Made by a program: the position numbers and the translations under genes. A stretch of 32,067 nt of DNA, taken from NCBI RefSeq assembly GCF_021530995.1, contig NZ_JADYTF010000027.1, positions 1 through 32,067 on the forward strand, read 5' to 3'. Of this stretch, positions 1-8,127 are shown one piece after another. Numbering within the stretch: position 1 is the stretch's first letter; the number at the start of each line of letters is the position of its first letter. The notes below the pieces were generated by a model. It had not been told where the DNA came from. It did no database searches and saw only the letters and a list, made by a program, of their open reading frames with translations. The DNA comes from Bacteroides caecigallinarum (GTDB taxonomy: Bacteria; Bacteroidota; Bacteroidia; Bacteroidales; Bacteroidaceae).

Positions 1-140
1 ATTCGGAATGCTTGAAAATTGGGTAACGAGATAGCAACCGTTCGTATTTCTGAGTTCTTCATTATTATGCTCCAATGTGATAACTCTGATGGTACAAAGG
101 TAATAAAAGAAATGCAGACAAGGAAATAATAGTCCTTCAT

Positions 141-173
141 TTTGGTTATTACATTATATTTTGAGTACTTTTG
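141..173 (+). promoter_or_regulatory. Bacteroides-type promoter for HAD-NUDIX operon
   Basis: TTTG at 141-144 and TACTTTTG at 166-173 are separated by 21 bp and fit the Bacteroides primary sigma consensus TTTG/TAnnTTTG. Transcription would start near 180, just ahead of the GTG start at 203. Confidence 0.6.
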
Positions 174-202
174 TGTTATAATCAAAGTTTTTACAAAAGC
201 CA

Positions 203-835
203 GTGAAATATAAACATATAATATTCGATGTTGACGGAACTTTGCTTGACACTGAATTTGCGGTTTTGCATAGTTTACAAGATACTGTAATGCAGTATTC
301 ACATATATCTATCCCAATAGATAAGTTATGCTTTGCTTTGGGAATACCCGGAAAAGTAGCGCTTGAAAGATTAGGTATTGAGGATACAATCGGAGCTAAC
401 GAATATTGGAATGAGATGATGCAGAAATATCACAAAAGTATAGGTCTGTTTGATGGAATAAATGATACTCTGTCAGCGTTGCGTGATAAAGGTTATCGTT
501 TGGGGATAATAACTTCTAAAACGAAGTCTGAGTTTGAAATGGATTTTGTACCTCACGGAATTAGCCACTACTTTGATTCCATTATATGTGTGGATGATTC
601 ACCTAAGCCTAAGCCATATCCTGACCCCATATTGACCTATCTGAATCGGAATCAAATCCTTGCATCAGAAGCCATATATATTGGCGATACGGAATATGAT
701 AGTCTATGTGCCCATTCTGCAGGAGTGGATTTCGGACTTGCATTATGGGGATGCCGTAATAGTGCAGGCATCAACAGTGAATACAGATTCAATACACCCA
801 ATGAAATAGTAATAGAATATGGACAAGAAACTTAG
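203..835 (+). CDS. HAD-superfamily hydrolase (phosphoglycolate phosphatase/beta-PGM-like)
   Basis: A 210-residue cytosolic phosphatase of HAD subfamily I. Motif I is FDVDGT with nucleophile Asp9 and acid Asp11. The helical cap follows, then motif II around ITSKTKSEF, a motif III lysine in the SPKPKPYPDP stretch, and motif IV as GDTEYD. Size and order fit phosphoglycolate phosphatase or phosphosugar mutase relatives; the substrate cannot be read from sequence. The start is GTG at 203, because the protein then begins right at the strand of motif I and a good promoter lies upstream. Its last 17 bases overlap the NUDIX gene, so the two are probably translated together. It lies in what looks like the end of a mobile element, so it may be cargo. 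Confidence 0.85.
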   Translation: MKYKHIIFDVDGTLLDTEFAVLHSLQDTVMQYSHISIPIDKLCFALGIPGKVALERLGIEDTIGANEYWNEMMQKYHKSIGLFDGINDTLSALRDKGYRLGIITSKTKSEFEMDFVPHGISHYFDSIICVDDSPKPKPYPDPILTYLNRNQILASEAIYIGDTEYDSLCAHSAGVDFGLALWGCRNSAGINSEYRFNTPNEIVIEYGQET

Positions 836-1364
836 CAAATGGAAAGTTCTCGATAGAGAGTACATCATTCAAAGACCGTGGCTTACGGCAAGACGGGACA
901 AAGTAGAGTTGCCTGACGGACGTATCATAGAGGAGTACTATGTCCTTGAATATCCAGACTGGGTAAATGTAATCGCCATAACTAAGGATGGTCAATTTAT
1001 CATGGAGAAACAATACCGTCACGGATTAGGCGTGAATAGTATCGAACTGCCTTGTGGAGTGATGGAGAAGGGCGAACAGCCTCTTGAAGCGGCTCAACGC
1101 GAACTGCTTGAAGAAACAGGTTACGGAAATGGCGAATGGAGTAAGCTAATGACCATTGCTCCTAACCCTGGTTCAATGAGCAACTTGACACATTGCTTTC
1201 TTGCAACAGGTGTAGAAAAAATATCCAATCAGTCGTTGGACGAAACTGAAGAATTGACGGTGCACCTCATGAGTGAAGAGGAAATTAAATCATTATTAGA
1301 GAACGACCAAATCTATCAATCATTGATGGTTGCTCCACTATATAAATATTTCAGTCTAAAATAG
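819..1364 (+). CDS. NUDIX hydrolase (ADP-ribose pyrophosphatase-like)
   Basis: A 181-residue NUDIX pyrophosphohydrolase. The Nudix box is complete: Gly80, Glu86, Arg94-Glu95, Glu98-Glu99 and Gly101 fit GX5EX7REUXEEXGU, with the glutamates as metal ligands. The N-terminal strand region, with a YVLEYPDW segment before the box, resembles ADP-ribose/nucleotide-sugar pyrophosphatases of the NudF type rather than MutT. The likely reaction is splitting a nucleoside diphosphate linked to another group; the substrate is inferred only from family. It overlaps the HAD gene by 17 bp, and the pair could act in sequence on a nucleotide-linked metabolite, though this is speculation. No gene follows on this strand until the element boundary. 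Confidence 0.88.
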   Translation: MDKKLSKWKVLDREYIIQRPWLTARRDKVELPDGRIIEEYYVLEYPDWVNVIAITKDGQFIMEKQYRHGLGVNSIELPCGVMEKGEQPLEAAQRELLEETGYGNGEWSKLMTIAPNPGSMSNLTHCFLATGVEKISNQSLDETEELTVHLMSEEEIKSLLENDQIYQSLMVAPLYKYFSLK

Positions 1365-1521
1365 ATATTATTCAATAGTACATATAAAGGTCGTAATAAC
1401 TTGCTTGTATAAGGCTTGTTTTACGACTTTTATTTTAGAGTTTCAGCCCTCGTTTTTGGCTTTTGCTTGTCGGCAATCCTAAGGCTTCCACGACTTCCCC
1501 TATTCGATAGAATTTCCCAAT

Positions 1522-1628
1522 CTGCGACCATCGGGAGCGGATTGCCTCCACCTCAGAGTGGAGCGAGGTTTTCGGGTGCGAATGTCGGCTTGACGGCATT
1601 TTTCGGCATCCCGAAAGATAACCTCGCT
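1522..1628 (+). other. oriT-like sequence without adjacent mob genes
   Basis: The core at 1522-1545 (TGCGACCATCGGGAGCGGAT, then TGCC) matches 12243-12266 upstream of mobC in the element at all but four positions. To the right lies an inverted repeat, AGCGAGGTT 1562-1570 with AACCTCGCT 1620-1628, containing an inner pair TTCGGG/CCCGAA. The 12-kb copy has the same order (core, then AGCAAGGT/ACCTTGCT). By that orientation mob genes would be expected to the left on the minus strand, where only plus-strand HAD and NUDIX genes lie. The transfer-origin role is inferred. Confidence 0.5.
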
Positions 1629-1764
1629 ACACTTCCAAACCGAGGGTTTGCTGCGTCCACCGTCATTGACGGTTTTTGATTGTTCAGATAGCATTTCCTG
1701 ATTCAATTAACAAAAGATTGTTGTCATATACAACCAACAGATTGCGGTAGGTAGGATTACATTT

Positions 1765-1806
1765 CTGGGGGGCGTGTGGTCGCTGGTTCGAATCCAGTCA
1801 CCCCGA
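1765..1806 (+). pseudogene. 3' half of tRNA-Pro(GGG), attachment-site remnant
   Basis: The sequence reads as a tRNA from anticodon loop to discriminator: loop CTGGGGG with anticodon GGG at 1767-1769, anticodon 3' strand GCGTG, variable loop, T-arm GCTGG/TTCGAAT/CCAGT, and acceptor strand CACCCCG followed by A. Acceptor-end G72 (implying C1) and A73 suit bacterial tRNA-Pro. No D-arm or 5' acceptor strand is present upstream. Loss of the 5' half at the anticodon loop is what remains at the far end of an element that integrated into a tRNA 3' end. Confidence 0.75.
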
Positions 1807-1818
1807 CTGGTGAAAATG

Positions 1819-1857
1819 AAGGAGTTAAGCGGTTGGCTTAGCTCCTTTTTATTTTTA
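1819..1857 (+). terminator. Rho-independent terminator of tRNA-Pro
   Basis: A 12-bp stem with one G.U pair, AAGGAGTTAAGC 1819-1830 with GCTTAGCTCCTT 1836-1847, has the 5-nt loop GGTTG and runs into a T-rich tract. It lies directly after the tRNA 3' half. Confidence 0.75.
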
Positions 1858-1859
1858 TA

Positions 1860-1878
1860 TACTGACGGATTACTGACG
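1860..1878. repeat. Left attachment-site repeat (att)
   Basis: Left copy of the 19-bp direct repeat, identical to 18654-18672. The repeat itself contains two TACTGACG units separated by GAT. It lies just after the tRNA-Pro terminator. Confidence 0.7.
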
Positions 1879-1990
1879 GTTGGGGTGGAGAATAAATGCT
1901 ATCAAACATAAAATAATGAAGAAAATAATTTGTTTTGACTTGTTCTTATTTTCATCTGTTTACTCGAATGAACTGCAAGCCTTCCCTTTG

Positions 1991-2755
1991 CTATGCTTTA
2001 TTTTTATGCTTGTTCAATAGCAATGTGGTCGTTGCTTCTTTACAATCACTATCTTTTGTTATGATACCAAATTGAATGTCTTCATAATTCAGCCATGAGC
2101 GGACATTACACTTAAAATCGTCCAGTTCCTTGTTGGTTAACGGGTATTGAGCAGAAACACGAATGCAGATCACAGCATTATTGTATCGACTTAGGTCAAG
2201 TTGCTGGTATTTGGCCATGGAATCAGCAATATAGGCTAATCGATTTCCTTGCCCGTTGGTAATGGAATGATAATCATATCGTGTACCGTACTCCACTTGC
2301 AATAGATAAGCCAAATCTTTGTACGTGAAACTGCTTCCAGACACAGTAAGTTCTTGTATGATGGACTTCCTTCGTTCCATTTTGCTTTGCATGGGAGCAT
2401 GACTTTTCCAAAAATTCTCAATTCTTTCTGCTGGAGAAAAACCATAAAAGGTAATATCGTATATACAATGCGCGGCTATTTTCTCTTTGCTTAGAGTAGT
2501 ATTTGGGGGCAAAACAAGCTCTTTAGCCAATTCATTCTCCCAAAAATCCGCGTCTAAAGACTGTATGCTTATCCAATCCTCTTCTTGCTCTATCCAAACT
2601 TTTCCAACGAACTCAGGATTAGGCTGCATATCCCGAAGAATATCGTATGCTTCCCGAAAGGCATAGATATTGTCAAAATGCCCGACTATTATTTCTTTCA
2701 AGTAAGGAAACAAGTCGTCAAATCCTACTTCCATGATTAATTCTTTCACAGTCAT
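1991..2755 (-). CDS. Hypothetical protein, related to the 147-aa protein at 8194
   Basis: A 254-residue soluble protein of unknown function. Its first ~130 residues follow the plan of the 147-residue protein at 8194-8637: an N-terminal GFDD motif (residues 11-14) followed by L/I-x-P, a region reading AxREAYxxL, and a segment YDITFYGF that matches WEITYYGE there. I recall a Bacteroidales DUF6557-like family, but that label is unverified. The remaining ~120 residues are an extra domain without recognisable motifs. It follows the DprA-like gene on the same strand after a 68-bp gap containing TATGC/GCATA half-sites, so it may have its own promoter. It is the first gene inside the left end of the element. 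Confidence 0.7.
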   Translation of the reverse strand: MTVKELIMEVGFDDLFPYLKEIIVGHFDNIYAFREAYDILRDMQPNPEFVGKVWIEQEEDWISIQSLDADFWENELAKELVLPPNTTLSKEKIAAHCIYDITFYGFSPAERIENFWKSHAPMQSKMERRKSIIQELTVSGSSFTYKDLAYLLQVEYGTRYDYHSITNGQGNRLAYIADSMAKYQQLDLSRYNNAVICIRVSAQYPLTNKELDDFKCNVRSWLNYEDIQFGIITKDSDCKEATTTLLLNKHKNKA

Positions 2756-2823
2756 GATTGCTCTGTTTTAAAGTTTCCGGTTACAAAATAAAGCCTGTGA
2801 TATGCCATATTAGTGCATAACTT

Positions 2824-3615
2824 CTATAATTTGATAGGAAATCTTATCCCATTTTTGAGAATATACTCATTCCCGGCATTATGCTCATCGTATTGACCGT
2901 ATGCTACGGCATAAATCTTGCATCCGTACTTGTGTGCAAAATGTACTGTATTCATCGTGCCGCTTTTCACAGCGCATTGAACGACAATGACTCTTTGTGC
3001 TAAAGCTGCTTGCAGTCGGTTACGGGCATACAGTCGTGCAGGATTGGCTTTCACGCCAAAAGGTTGTTCGGAGATAATTAAACTGCCCTTGTCGATAATT
3101 TCTTGCTGCAAGAATTCGTTTGCTTTAGGGTGGACGATATTCAAACCGGATGCAACTACTGCAATAGTTTTTCCATTGGCATCTATACATCCTTGATGAG
3201 CGGCACTGTCACATCCCAATGCCAATCCGCTCACTATGACATTTTCTTTCAAGGCATTGTCTCTTGCCAATTGATAGGCTATATTACATCCGACATCATC
3301 AGTGTTTCGTGAGCCAATGATGGCAATGGAATTTTCGTTATAAAGTAACTCCTTATTTCCCAATAGATGAATTAACGCAGGTGCTTCTACGCCAATTTGA
3401 GCAAATGAAACTGGATAATCGTCTGCATAATAAGGGATAATGCAAATGTTCGCTTCTTTTTCTTTCTCACAAATCATCTTTGCTTTTGCGAAGGTTGCCG
3501 GATGAAGGGCGATTGTTTCTCGTAATTCCCGTTCCTCTTTACCGCATATATCAGCATAGTGACACCGCAACAAATGCAGGCATGTCAGTTCTTCTATCGA
3601 AAATCTATTTCCCAT
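2824..3615 (-). CDS. DprA/Smf-like DNA-processing protein
   Basis: A Rossmann-fold (LOG-like) protein of the DprA/Smf family, about 263 residues from the preferred start. Conserved stretches in family order are IAIIGSRNT, SGLALGCDSAAHQG, TIAVVASGLNIVHP, LIISEQPFG, ARNRLQAALAQ and SGTMNTVHFA, then AGNEYIL near the end. DprA binds single-stranded DNA and loads RecA during uptake; relatives on mobile elements are less well understood. The usual C-terminal winged helix is missing. An upstream ATG at 3669 exists, but ATG 3615 has an AAAAGGA ribosome site just before it and is preferred. It is divergent from the gene at 3824. It may protect or process the element's DNA or take part in defence; that is inference. 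Confidence 0.82.
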   Translation of the reverse strand: MGNRFSIEELTCLHLLRCHYADICGKEERELRETIALHPATFAKAKMICEKEKEANICIIPYYADDYPVSFAQIGVEAPALIHLLGNKELLYNENSIAIIGSRNTDDVGCNIAYQLARDNALKENVIVSGLALGCDSAAHQGCIDANGKTIAVVASGLNIVHPKANEFLQQEIIDKGSLIISEQPFGVKANPARLYARNRLQAALAQRVIVVQCAVKSGTMNTVHFAHKYGCKIYAVAYGQYDEHNAGNEYILKNGIRFPIKL

Positions 3616-3782
3616 ATTCTCATCCTTTTTTCCGCAAAGATGAATGGAAGTGATGCCAATGTAAAGCATTACTGCAATTTTTTCTCATCTTATGCTTTGA
3701 TGTTACATATCCTTGACAGAACTTTGCAGCAACAGATATTGCATTTCTCATTGAAAATGAAAGTTTTCTTGAGAGAATTCGC

Positions 3783-3790
3783 TATATTTG
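3783..3790 (+). promoter_or_regulatory. -7 promoter element for the gene at 3824
   Basis: TATATTTG fits the Bacteroides TAnnTTTG -7 consensus and lies 33 bp before the ATG. No clear TTTG -33 box was found. Confidence 0.4.
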
Positions 3791-3823
3791 TTTTAAAATT
3801 CATCCACTTTAAAATATACGTTT

Positions 3824-4714
3824 ATGGAAACATTATCAGAGCAATTGACCGAACTTTACGAAAGTAAGTGGAACGGATTAATGGAACAACTGGAAGCCAA
3901 TGGGTTACGAGACAAACTGCAATGTCCGTTCTTGATTTCTTTGTATCGTTCTGGGCAAGAAAAGGAAGAACGAGAAAAAGCACAAGAAGCAGATATTAAT
4001 TGGTATGCAAAGAAAGCAGATGCTGAGCATGAAGAGTGGTATACCAAAGCAGACATAAAAATTATGTTCTTTGGGAGGGAACCCAATTGGTGGGTGAGAT
4101 ATGATGAAAAAGGTGAAGACCCAGCCGATGTAGGCAAGGTTATGGCTACATATGAAGATTATCTCGATGATAATTATAATGCTGTAGATGCACATTTTTA
4201 TAAAGAGAAAATAGACCATAGAAATAGATTCCTCCTTTTTGGCGTTAATGGAATAATGTCAGGTATTAGGGAGTTATTAAAGGATTTCCCCGACAAACGA
4301 GTTTCATTAATATGGAATGAGATTTCCAAACTATCTAAACGAAAAGGAGAAGGAGGGGAAGCTGTCAATGCGTTTGAGCATAGCATTGAAAAGAAATGTT
4401 TTCATGTTATTCCGAAAGAAATTGAAATATTGAGACCTGATATTGTCATATTCCTTACTGGACCCAAAGAAACAAAGTATTGTGGCTATATCAAAGAGAA
4501 CTTTAATATCATAGGTGAGCCAGTTGCTATTTCTGATCTATCCACAAATGATGTGGAAAAATTACAAATTGAAGGTGTCAAATTGGCGTATTTGACCCAT
4601 CATCCAGGATATATGCCCAAAGAGGAGAAAGCCAATGATTTTCATTGGACACTTTATAATACTATTCTTGCCGACATCAAAGAAAACATCGACAAACTAT
4701 TGAAGAAAGAATAA
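3824..4714 (+). CDS. Possible uracil-DNA-glycosylase-like fold protein
   Basis: A 296-residue soluble protein. It has features that recall the uracil-DNA glycosylase superfamily: a strand with IKIMFFGREPNWW at about residues 77-89 (compare the GxDP/GQEP loop), a WNEISKL segment near 164, a RPDIVIFLTGP strand near 205-215, and a late HHPGYM motif near 259-264 (compare the HPSP loop). These likenesses are by eye; no catalytic assignment is possible. The first ~70 residues are highly charged and probably helical. The gene is divergent from the DprA-like gene across a 208-bp gap and is followed by a strong terminator, so it is transcribed alone. The neighbourhood of DNA-handling genes fits a DNA role. 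Confidence 0.6.
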   Translation: METLSEQLTELYESKWNGLMEQLEANGLRDKLQCPFLISLYRSGQEKEEREKAQEADINWYAKKADAEHEEWYTKADIKIMFFGREPNWWVRYDEKGEDPADVGKVMATYEDYLDDNYNAVDAHFYKEKIDHRNRFLLFGVNGIMSGIRELLKDFPDKRVSLIWNEISKLSKRKGEGGEAVNAFEHSIEKKCFHVIPKEIEILRPDIVIFLTGPKETKYCGYIKENFNIIGEPVAISDLSTNDVEKLQIEGVKLAYLTHHPGYMPKEEKANDFHWTLYNTILADIKENIDKLLKKE

Positions 4715-4740
4715 CTTGTGAACCACTTTGGCATAACTTG

Positions 4741-4787
4741 ACCTCATCTTTGCATTGAAATGGATGGAAAGATGAGGTTTTGTTTTT
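4741..4787 (+). terminator. Rho-independent terminator
   Basis: A 10-bp perfect stem, ACCTCATCTT 4741-4750 with AAGATGAGGT 4769-4778, is followed by TTTGTTTTT. It lies just after the gene ending at 4714. Confidence 0.8.
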
Positions 4788-4815
4788 CCTATGTGTAATT
4801 TAAAACCGGAGGAAT

Positions 4816-7104
4816 ATGGAAAAGAAAAGCAATGTGGTGAGCAAACGTTTGCGAAAGCAACTGGATGAGTTGGAGCGGGGCAAACGATATGATGAAGCTA
4901 CCCAACTGTTGGAACCTATTGCCCGCCGAGGCAATGCTGATGCACAATACGAGATGGGAGAACTGCTTTACCATAAAATGGTACATGAAGCGGAAGCAGC
5001 AGTCAGAAATTACTCCAAGATTGAGAAAGCAATATTTTGGTTAGACTTGTCAAGGAAACCAGAATTATGTAAAGCTGATTTCTCTGATTTTAACAAAATG
5101 ATTAATTGGTACGAGAAAGCTGCTAAGCAAAAACATATTAAGGCAATGGTAGAACTTGCCGAATGGTATACTCCAATACGTTGCGGTTCATCTGCTAAAC
5201 ATGTAATCAAGCAGTCACCGTTCTTTACCCTGAAATGCGATTTCAATCATGCATTGTCCTTATACATAGAAGCATTGGAAATCGGCGGAGATGATTCTTT
5301 TTTTGATGTTTGTGTTATAGAAAATCTACTCCATTCGCCTCATGTACCCCAAAAGGTGAAAGATAAAGTTGTGGACATACTTCAAGCAAGGGTAAAGAAG
5401 GGTTGTTGTCATGCTGCTGACCATTTGTTCCGCATTTGGGAAAGCAAATACCGAAGCCCACAAAGGAAGCCATATTATGACATACAGATAGACGAGCATG
5501 AATTGTTGCATACCGATTGGTTCCGGTTGTTGTTAGATCACGAGGCAGAATGTGAAAAGAAAAACGAGTATTCCGCGAGGAATGCACTTCGTTTACTGTC
5601 TGATTTGGCTAAGAATGGCAACCAAGAAGCGTTGGATATGTTGACGGGTATCGGGATGAAAACGGGAGGCTCGTCTGCTTGTTGGGCTGGAGATGTCTAT
5701 TATGAACGTAAGGAATACAAAAAAGCCTTGGAATGCTATTTGGCAGGAGAATATGTGTACAAACTGGGTGGAATGTATGAACGAGGCGAAGGCATCACAC
5801 CCGATATGGAAAAAGCATTTTATTATTATAAGCAGGCAAATGACAATTATAACATAGGGCGAATGTATGAGCAGGGCCTTGGCACGAAGAAGGATTTGCG
5901 TAAAGCGTTTGAATGTTATCACAAAATTGTTGATAGAAAGATTTATGAGCATGATTCAGAGGAAGAGAAAAACGAAATTCTGTCTGCTCGCTGTTCATTC
6001 CGTCGCTTGAAAAAGATATTGTTCGAGCAAAAGGATGAGATAAGAATGACGGTTGCTGCCAAAGGGCAGAAATCCGTTTGCGGATTCTCGTTCACCAGTT
6101 ATGGCGATTGCCAATTTACGATAGATTGGGGTGACGGACAAGTGGAAGCGATAAATAATGAGAAAGGAGAAGAAATCCAAGCAGAACACACGTATGCCAA
6201 GCTAGGGAAATGGAACATCAGCCTAAGAAGCAATGAGACACATACCATCACGTCCTTTCATTATACCTGCAAGACATGTATACTGAAAGCGCTGGATGTA
6301 ACGCAATGTCCGATACTTATCGACTTGTATTGTGTCAATCAAGGATTGAAACGTTTGAATGTTTCCAAAAATCCAAGGCTGGGACGCCTGGTTTGCCGCG
6401 GCAACAAGTTGAAGATATTGAATATCCGGAGAAATAATCGCCTTACCCAACTTGACTGTTCTGACAACCCGGAGCTTTATCACGTAGATTGGAATCCACA
6501 ATACTCAGCATTGACTAAGGTTTGCATGAAGAATATCATAAACTTTGACCAACTGGACTTTCTTGACTATTTGCTGAAACGGAACAAAGGACAAAAATGC
6601 GAACCCATCGCGGAAGCCTCGTTTGATCCCGTATTCTTGCCACTCTCTTATTATATGCGTTGCTTGAATTGGAGTGACGTGAAAGCAAAGATAAAAGAAG
6701 GTGGCTATCCAATATGGAAAGAACATTCATGGAGAAAGTATAAATCCGCATTCGATGATATGAGTTCACGAGAAGATTTCCACTACACAGGCATTGACCG
6801 TATTGTTTGCGAAGGCGGTTATACCTATTACTGGCTTTATAGCTCCCGTGAAAAAAAGTACGTCCACCAAGATCTTGAAGATGTTGTTATGAATCTTATG
6901 CCTTGGAGTGAAACGCTTGATATGCCTGTGGAGATAAGAGAAAAGGAAGGATGGATGATGTTCCCACAAGTGACTTGGGCAGATGTGTTTTGTCCCTGTT
7001 TCATTGAGATGACCTGTTCGCACTGGAAAGAAACGGAAGAAATTATTCAATGGGAGCGTGATTATTGGGAGCGACATCGCCAAAGACAGGAGAAATACGA
7101 ATGA
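4816..7104 (+). CDS. Sel1-repeat / PKD-like / leucine-rich repeat protein
   Basis: A 762-residue protein with no signal peptide. Residues 1-380 contain Sel1/TPR-like helical repeats (for example AKAMVELAEWY-type and YERGEGITPDMEKAFYYYKQA). Residues about 405-480 have a WGDG-containing PKD-like sandwich. Residues about 485-560 hold Bacteroides-type leucine-rich repeats (LKRLNVSKNPRLGRLVC, LTQLDCSDNPEL). The last ~150 residues are Trp/Tyr-rich and unrecognised. All three repeat types bind proteins, so an adaptor or target-recognition role is likely, but this is inference. GGAGGA lies 2 bp before the ATG. The stop overlaps the ATG of a metallophosphoesterase remnant (ATGA), so it once headed a coupled operon. 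Confidence 0.8.
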   Translation: MEKKSNVVSKRLRKQLDELERGKRYDEATQLLEPIARRGNADAQYEMGELLYHKMVHEAEAAVRNYSKIEKAIFWLDLSRKPELCKADFSDFNKMINWYEKAAKQKHIKAMVELAEWYTPIRCGSSAKHVIKQSPFFTLKCDFNHALSLYIEALEIGGDDSFFDVCVIENLLHSPHVPQKVKDKVVDILQARVKKGCCHAADHLFRIWESKYRSPQRKPYYDIQIDEHELLHTDWFRLLLDHEAECEKKNEYSARNALRLLSDLAKNGNQEALDMLTGIGMKTGGSSACWAGDVYYERKEYKKALECYLAGEYVYKLGGMYERGEGITPDMEKAFYYYKQANDNYNIGRMYEQGLGTKKDLRKAFECYHKIVDRKIYEHDSEEEKNEILSARCSFRRLKKILFEQKDEIRMTVAAKGQKSVCGFSFTSYGDCQFTIDWGDGQVEAINNEKGEEIQAEHTYAKLGKWNISLRSNETHTITSFHYTCKTCILKALDVTQCPILIDLYCVNQGLKRLNVSKNPRLGRLVCRGNKLKILNIRRNNRLTQLDCSDNPELYHVDWNPQYSALTKVCMKNIINFDQLDFLDYLLKRNKGQKCEPIAEASFDPVFLPLSYYMRCLNWSDVKAKIKEGGYPIWKEHSWRKYKSAFDDMSSREDFHYTGIDRIVCEGGYTYYWLYSSREKKYVHQDLEDVVMNLMPWSETLDMPVEIREKEGWMMFPQVTWADVFCPCFIEMTCSHWKETEEIIQWERDYWERHRQRQEKYE

Positions 7105-7271
7105 GACTGGACTATAAAGGAAAACATTTGTTCGCATTTTCGGACACGCATGGCAAGGAGGGCAACGCGAGGAAAAGTGGAGCACAAAGTTTGGCAATGT
7201 CTCCACCTTTCAGGCGCTTTGCAAGACAGATAGTCAATCAGAGTTATAGCGTTTCCCGTTTTGGTCTATAA
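7101..7271 (+). pseudogene. Truncated metallophosphoesterase remnant
   Basis: ATG 7101 overlaps the stop of the preceding gene (ATGA). The first ~19 residues read MRLDYKGKHLFAFSDTHGK, which fits the first strand and SDTHG metal-binding motif of calcineurin-type phosphoesterases. After that the similarity is lost and the frame ends after 56 residues, far short of the usual ~180-250. The distal gene was probably deleted at a recombination junction between about 7155 and 7230. The minus-strand gene ending at 7234 overlaps its tail. Confidence 0.5.
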
Positions 7272-8037
7272 TGTGCTGGCATACCAGATGGGCTTCCACC
7301 CAAAAATCATTTAACCGCAATAAGTCCGGAATGGAGTAAGGCTTGTGCGTGCAAATGTCATGTACGGCATGACACACAACAATATGCTCCAGTTCCGGAC
7401 TGCGTAAATGCCCTTCCGCCCATGTCACGCCATCATCCCATACATCCACACAATGCAGCTGTTCATCCGTCATATCGGAAGTGTGTTGGGGCAAATAGCA
7501 GATTGAACATTCTTCTATTTCAGGTATCCCCCCACAGAAATCCTCATTCAGCAAGTAAATCAATTCTATCATATAAGCAAAGTCAGAACCATAAAAGCTG
7601 TCTTCCGGTAATTTCAAAATAGAATATTCTTCCTCGCCATACACATATTTCAATGTACCGCGAACTACATAATCGTCATCAAAAGCCTCATCTTTTGGGC
7701 TATCAATCAATGTACGATAGAGATTTGCCATGCGATGGTACATTTTCTTGGTCAAGTTATTCAGCAATTCGTTTACTGCCTCAAAGCGTTTGATTTCCTG
7801 CGAGGTTGCTTGAAACATCCGGTTGAGAATCAAGCTCCGTATACCTATCAAGTCCTGTATCTTTTCTATCTGTACTGCGCCGATATGCCTCAAATTAAGA
7901 CTACCCTTTTCCTGTTCACCCATGAGTTTCTTGATTCCCGCTTCCACTTCCAATAGTAAAGCCAGTTTTTTATCCACATCATTTTCTTGATAGATGTAGT
8001 CTGTCAAATCATCTGCATATAAATCCATAACCGTCAT
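7234..8037 (-). CDS. Hypothetical protein with IPDLLRLNDFW motif
   Basis: A protein of about 267 residues of unknown function. The N-terminal half is mostly helical and charged. The C-terminal half has a DVWDDGVTWAEGHLR segment and ends with HAVHDICTH, then YSIPDLLRLNDFW and a QHI motif, a tail I recall in small uncharacterised Bacteroidales proteins. Several Cys and His residues in this half could bind metal, but no known motif is complete. The open frame continues to an ATG at 8091, but a -7 promoter box (minus strand, 8064-8057) lies inside that extension, so ATG 8037 or 8028 is preferred. It is divergent from the WYL operon and may share control with it. Confidence 0.7.
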   Translation of the reverse strand: MTVMDLYADDLTDYIYQENDVDKKLALLLEVEAGIKKLMGEQEKGSLNLRHIGAVQIEKIQDLIGIRSLILNRMFQATSQEIKRFEAVNELLNNLTKKMYHRMANLYRTLIDSPKDEAFDDDYVVRGTLKYVYGEEEYSILKLPEDSFYGSDFAYMIELIYLLNEDFCGGIPEIEECSICYLPQHTSDMTDEQLHCVDVWDDGVTWAEGHLRSPELEHIVVCHAVHDICTHKPYSIPDLLRLNDFWVEAHLVCQHIIDQNGKRYNSD

Positions 8038-8056
8038 ATTTTGTTTAATGATGCGG

Positions 8057-8064
8057 CAAAAATA
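8057..8064 (-). promoter_or_regulatory. -7 promoter element for the gene ending at 7234
   Basis: Read on the minus strand this is TATTTTTG, a full match to TAnnTTTG. It is about 20 bp upstream of ATG 8037 and rules out the longer reading frame. Confidence 0.45.
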
Positions 8065-8127
8065 AATCAGCTTTATGCCAGATGGAAGCATAGGAATACT
8101 TTTCTCTCATAATTACAAAATCTTTTT

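Noticed and set aside
1-129. Open stretch ending in TAA at 127-129
   Set aside because: The frame has a stop at 13-15 and no convincing start or family; at best it is a gene tail or remnant.
1416-1679. 87-residue plus-strand frame and 68-residue minus frame (1500-1706)
   Set aside because: Both run through the oriT-like inverted repeat; composition follows the repeat and no domain is seen.
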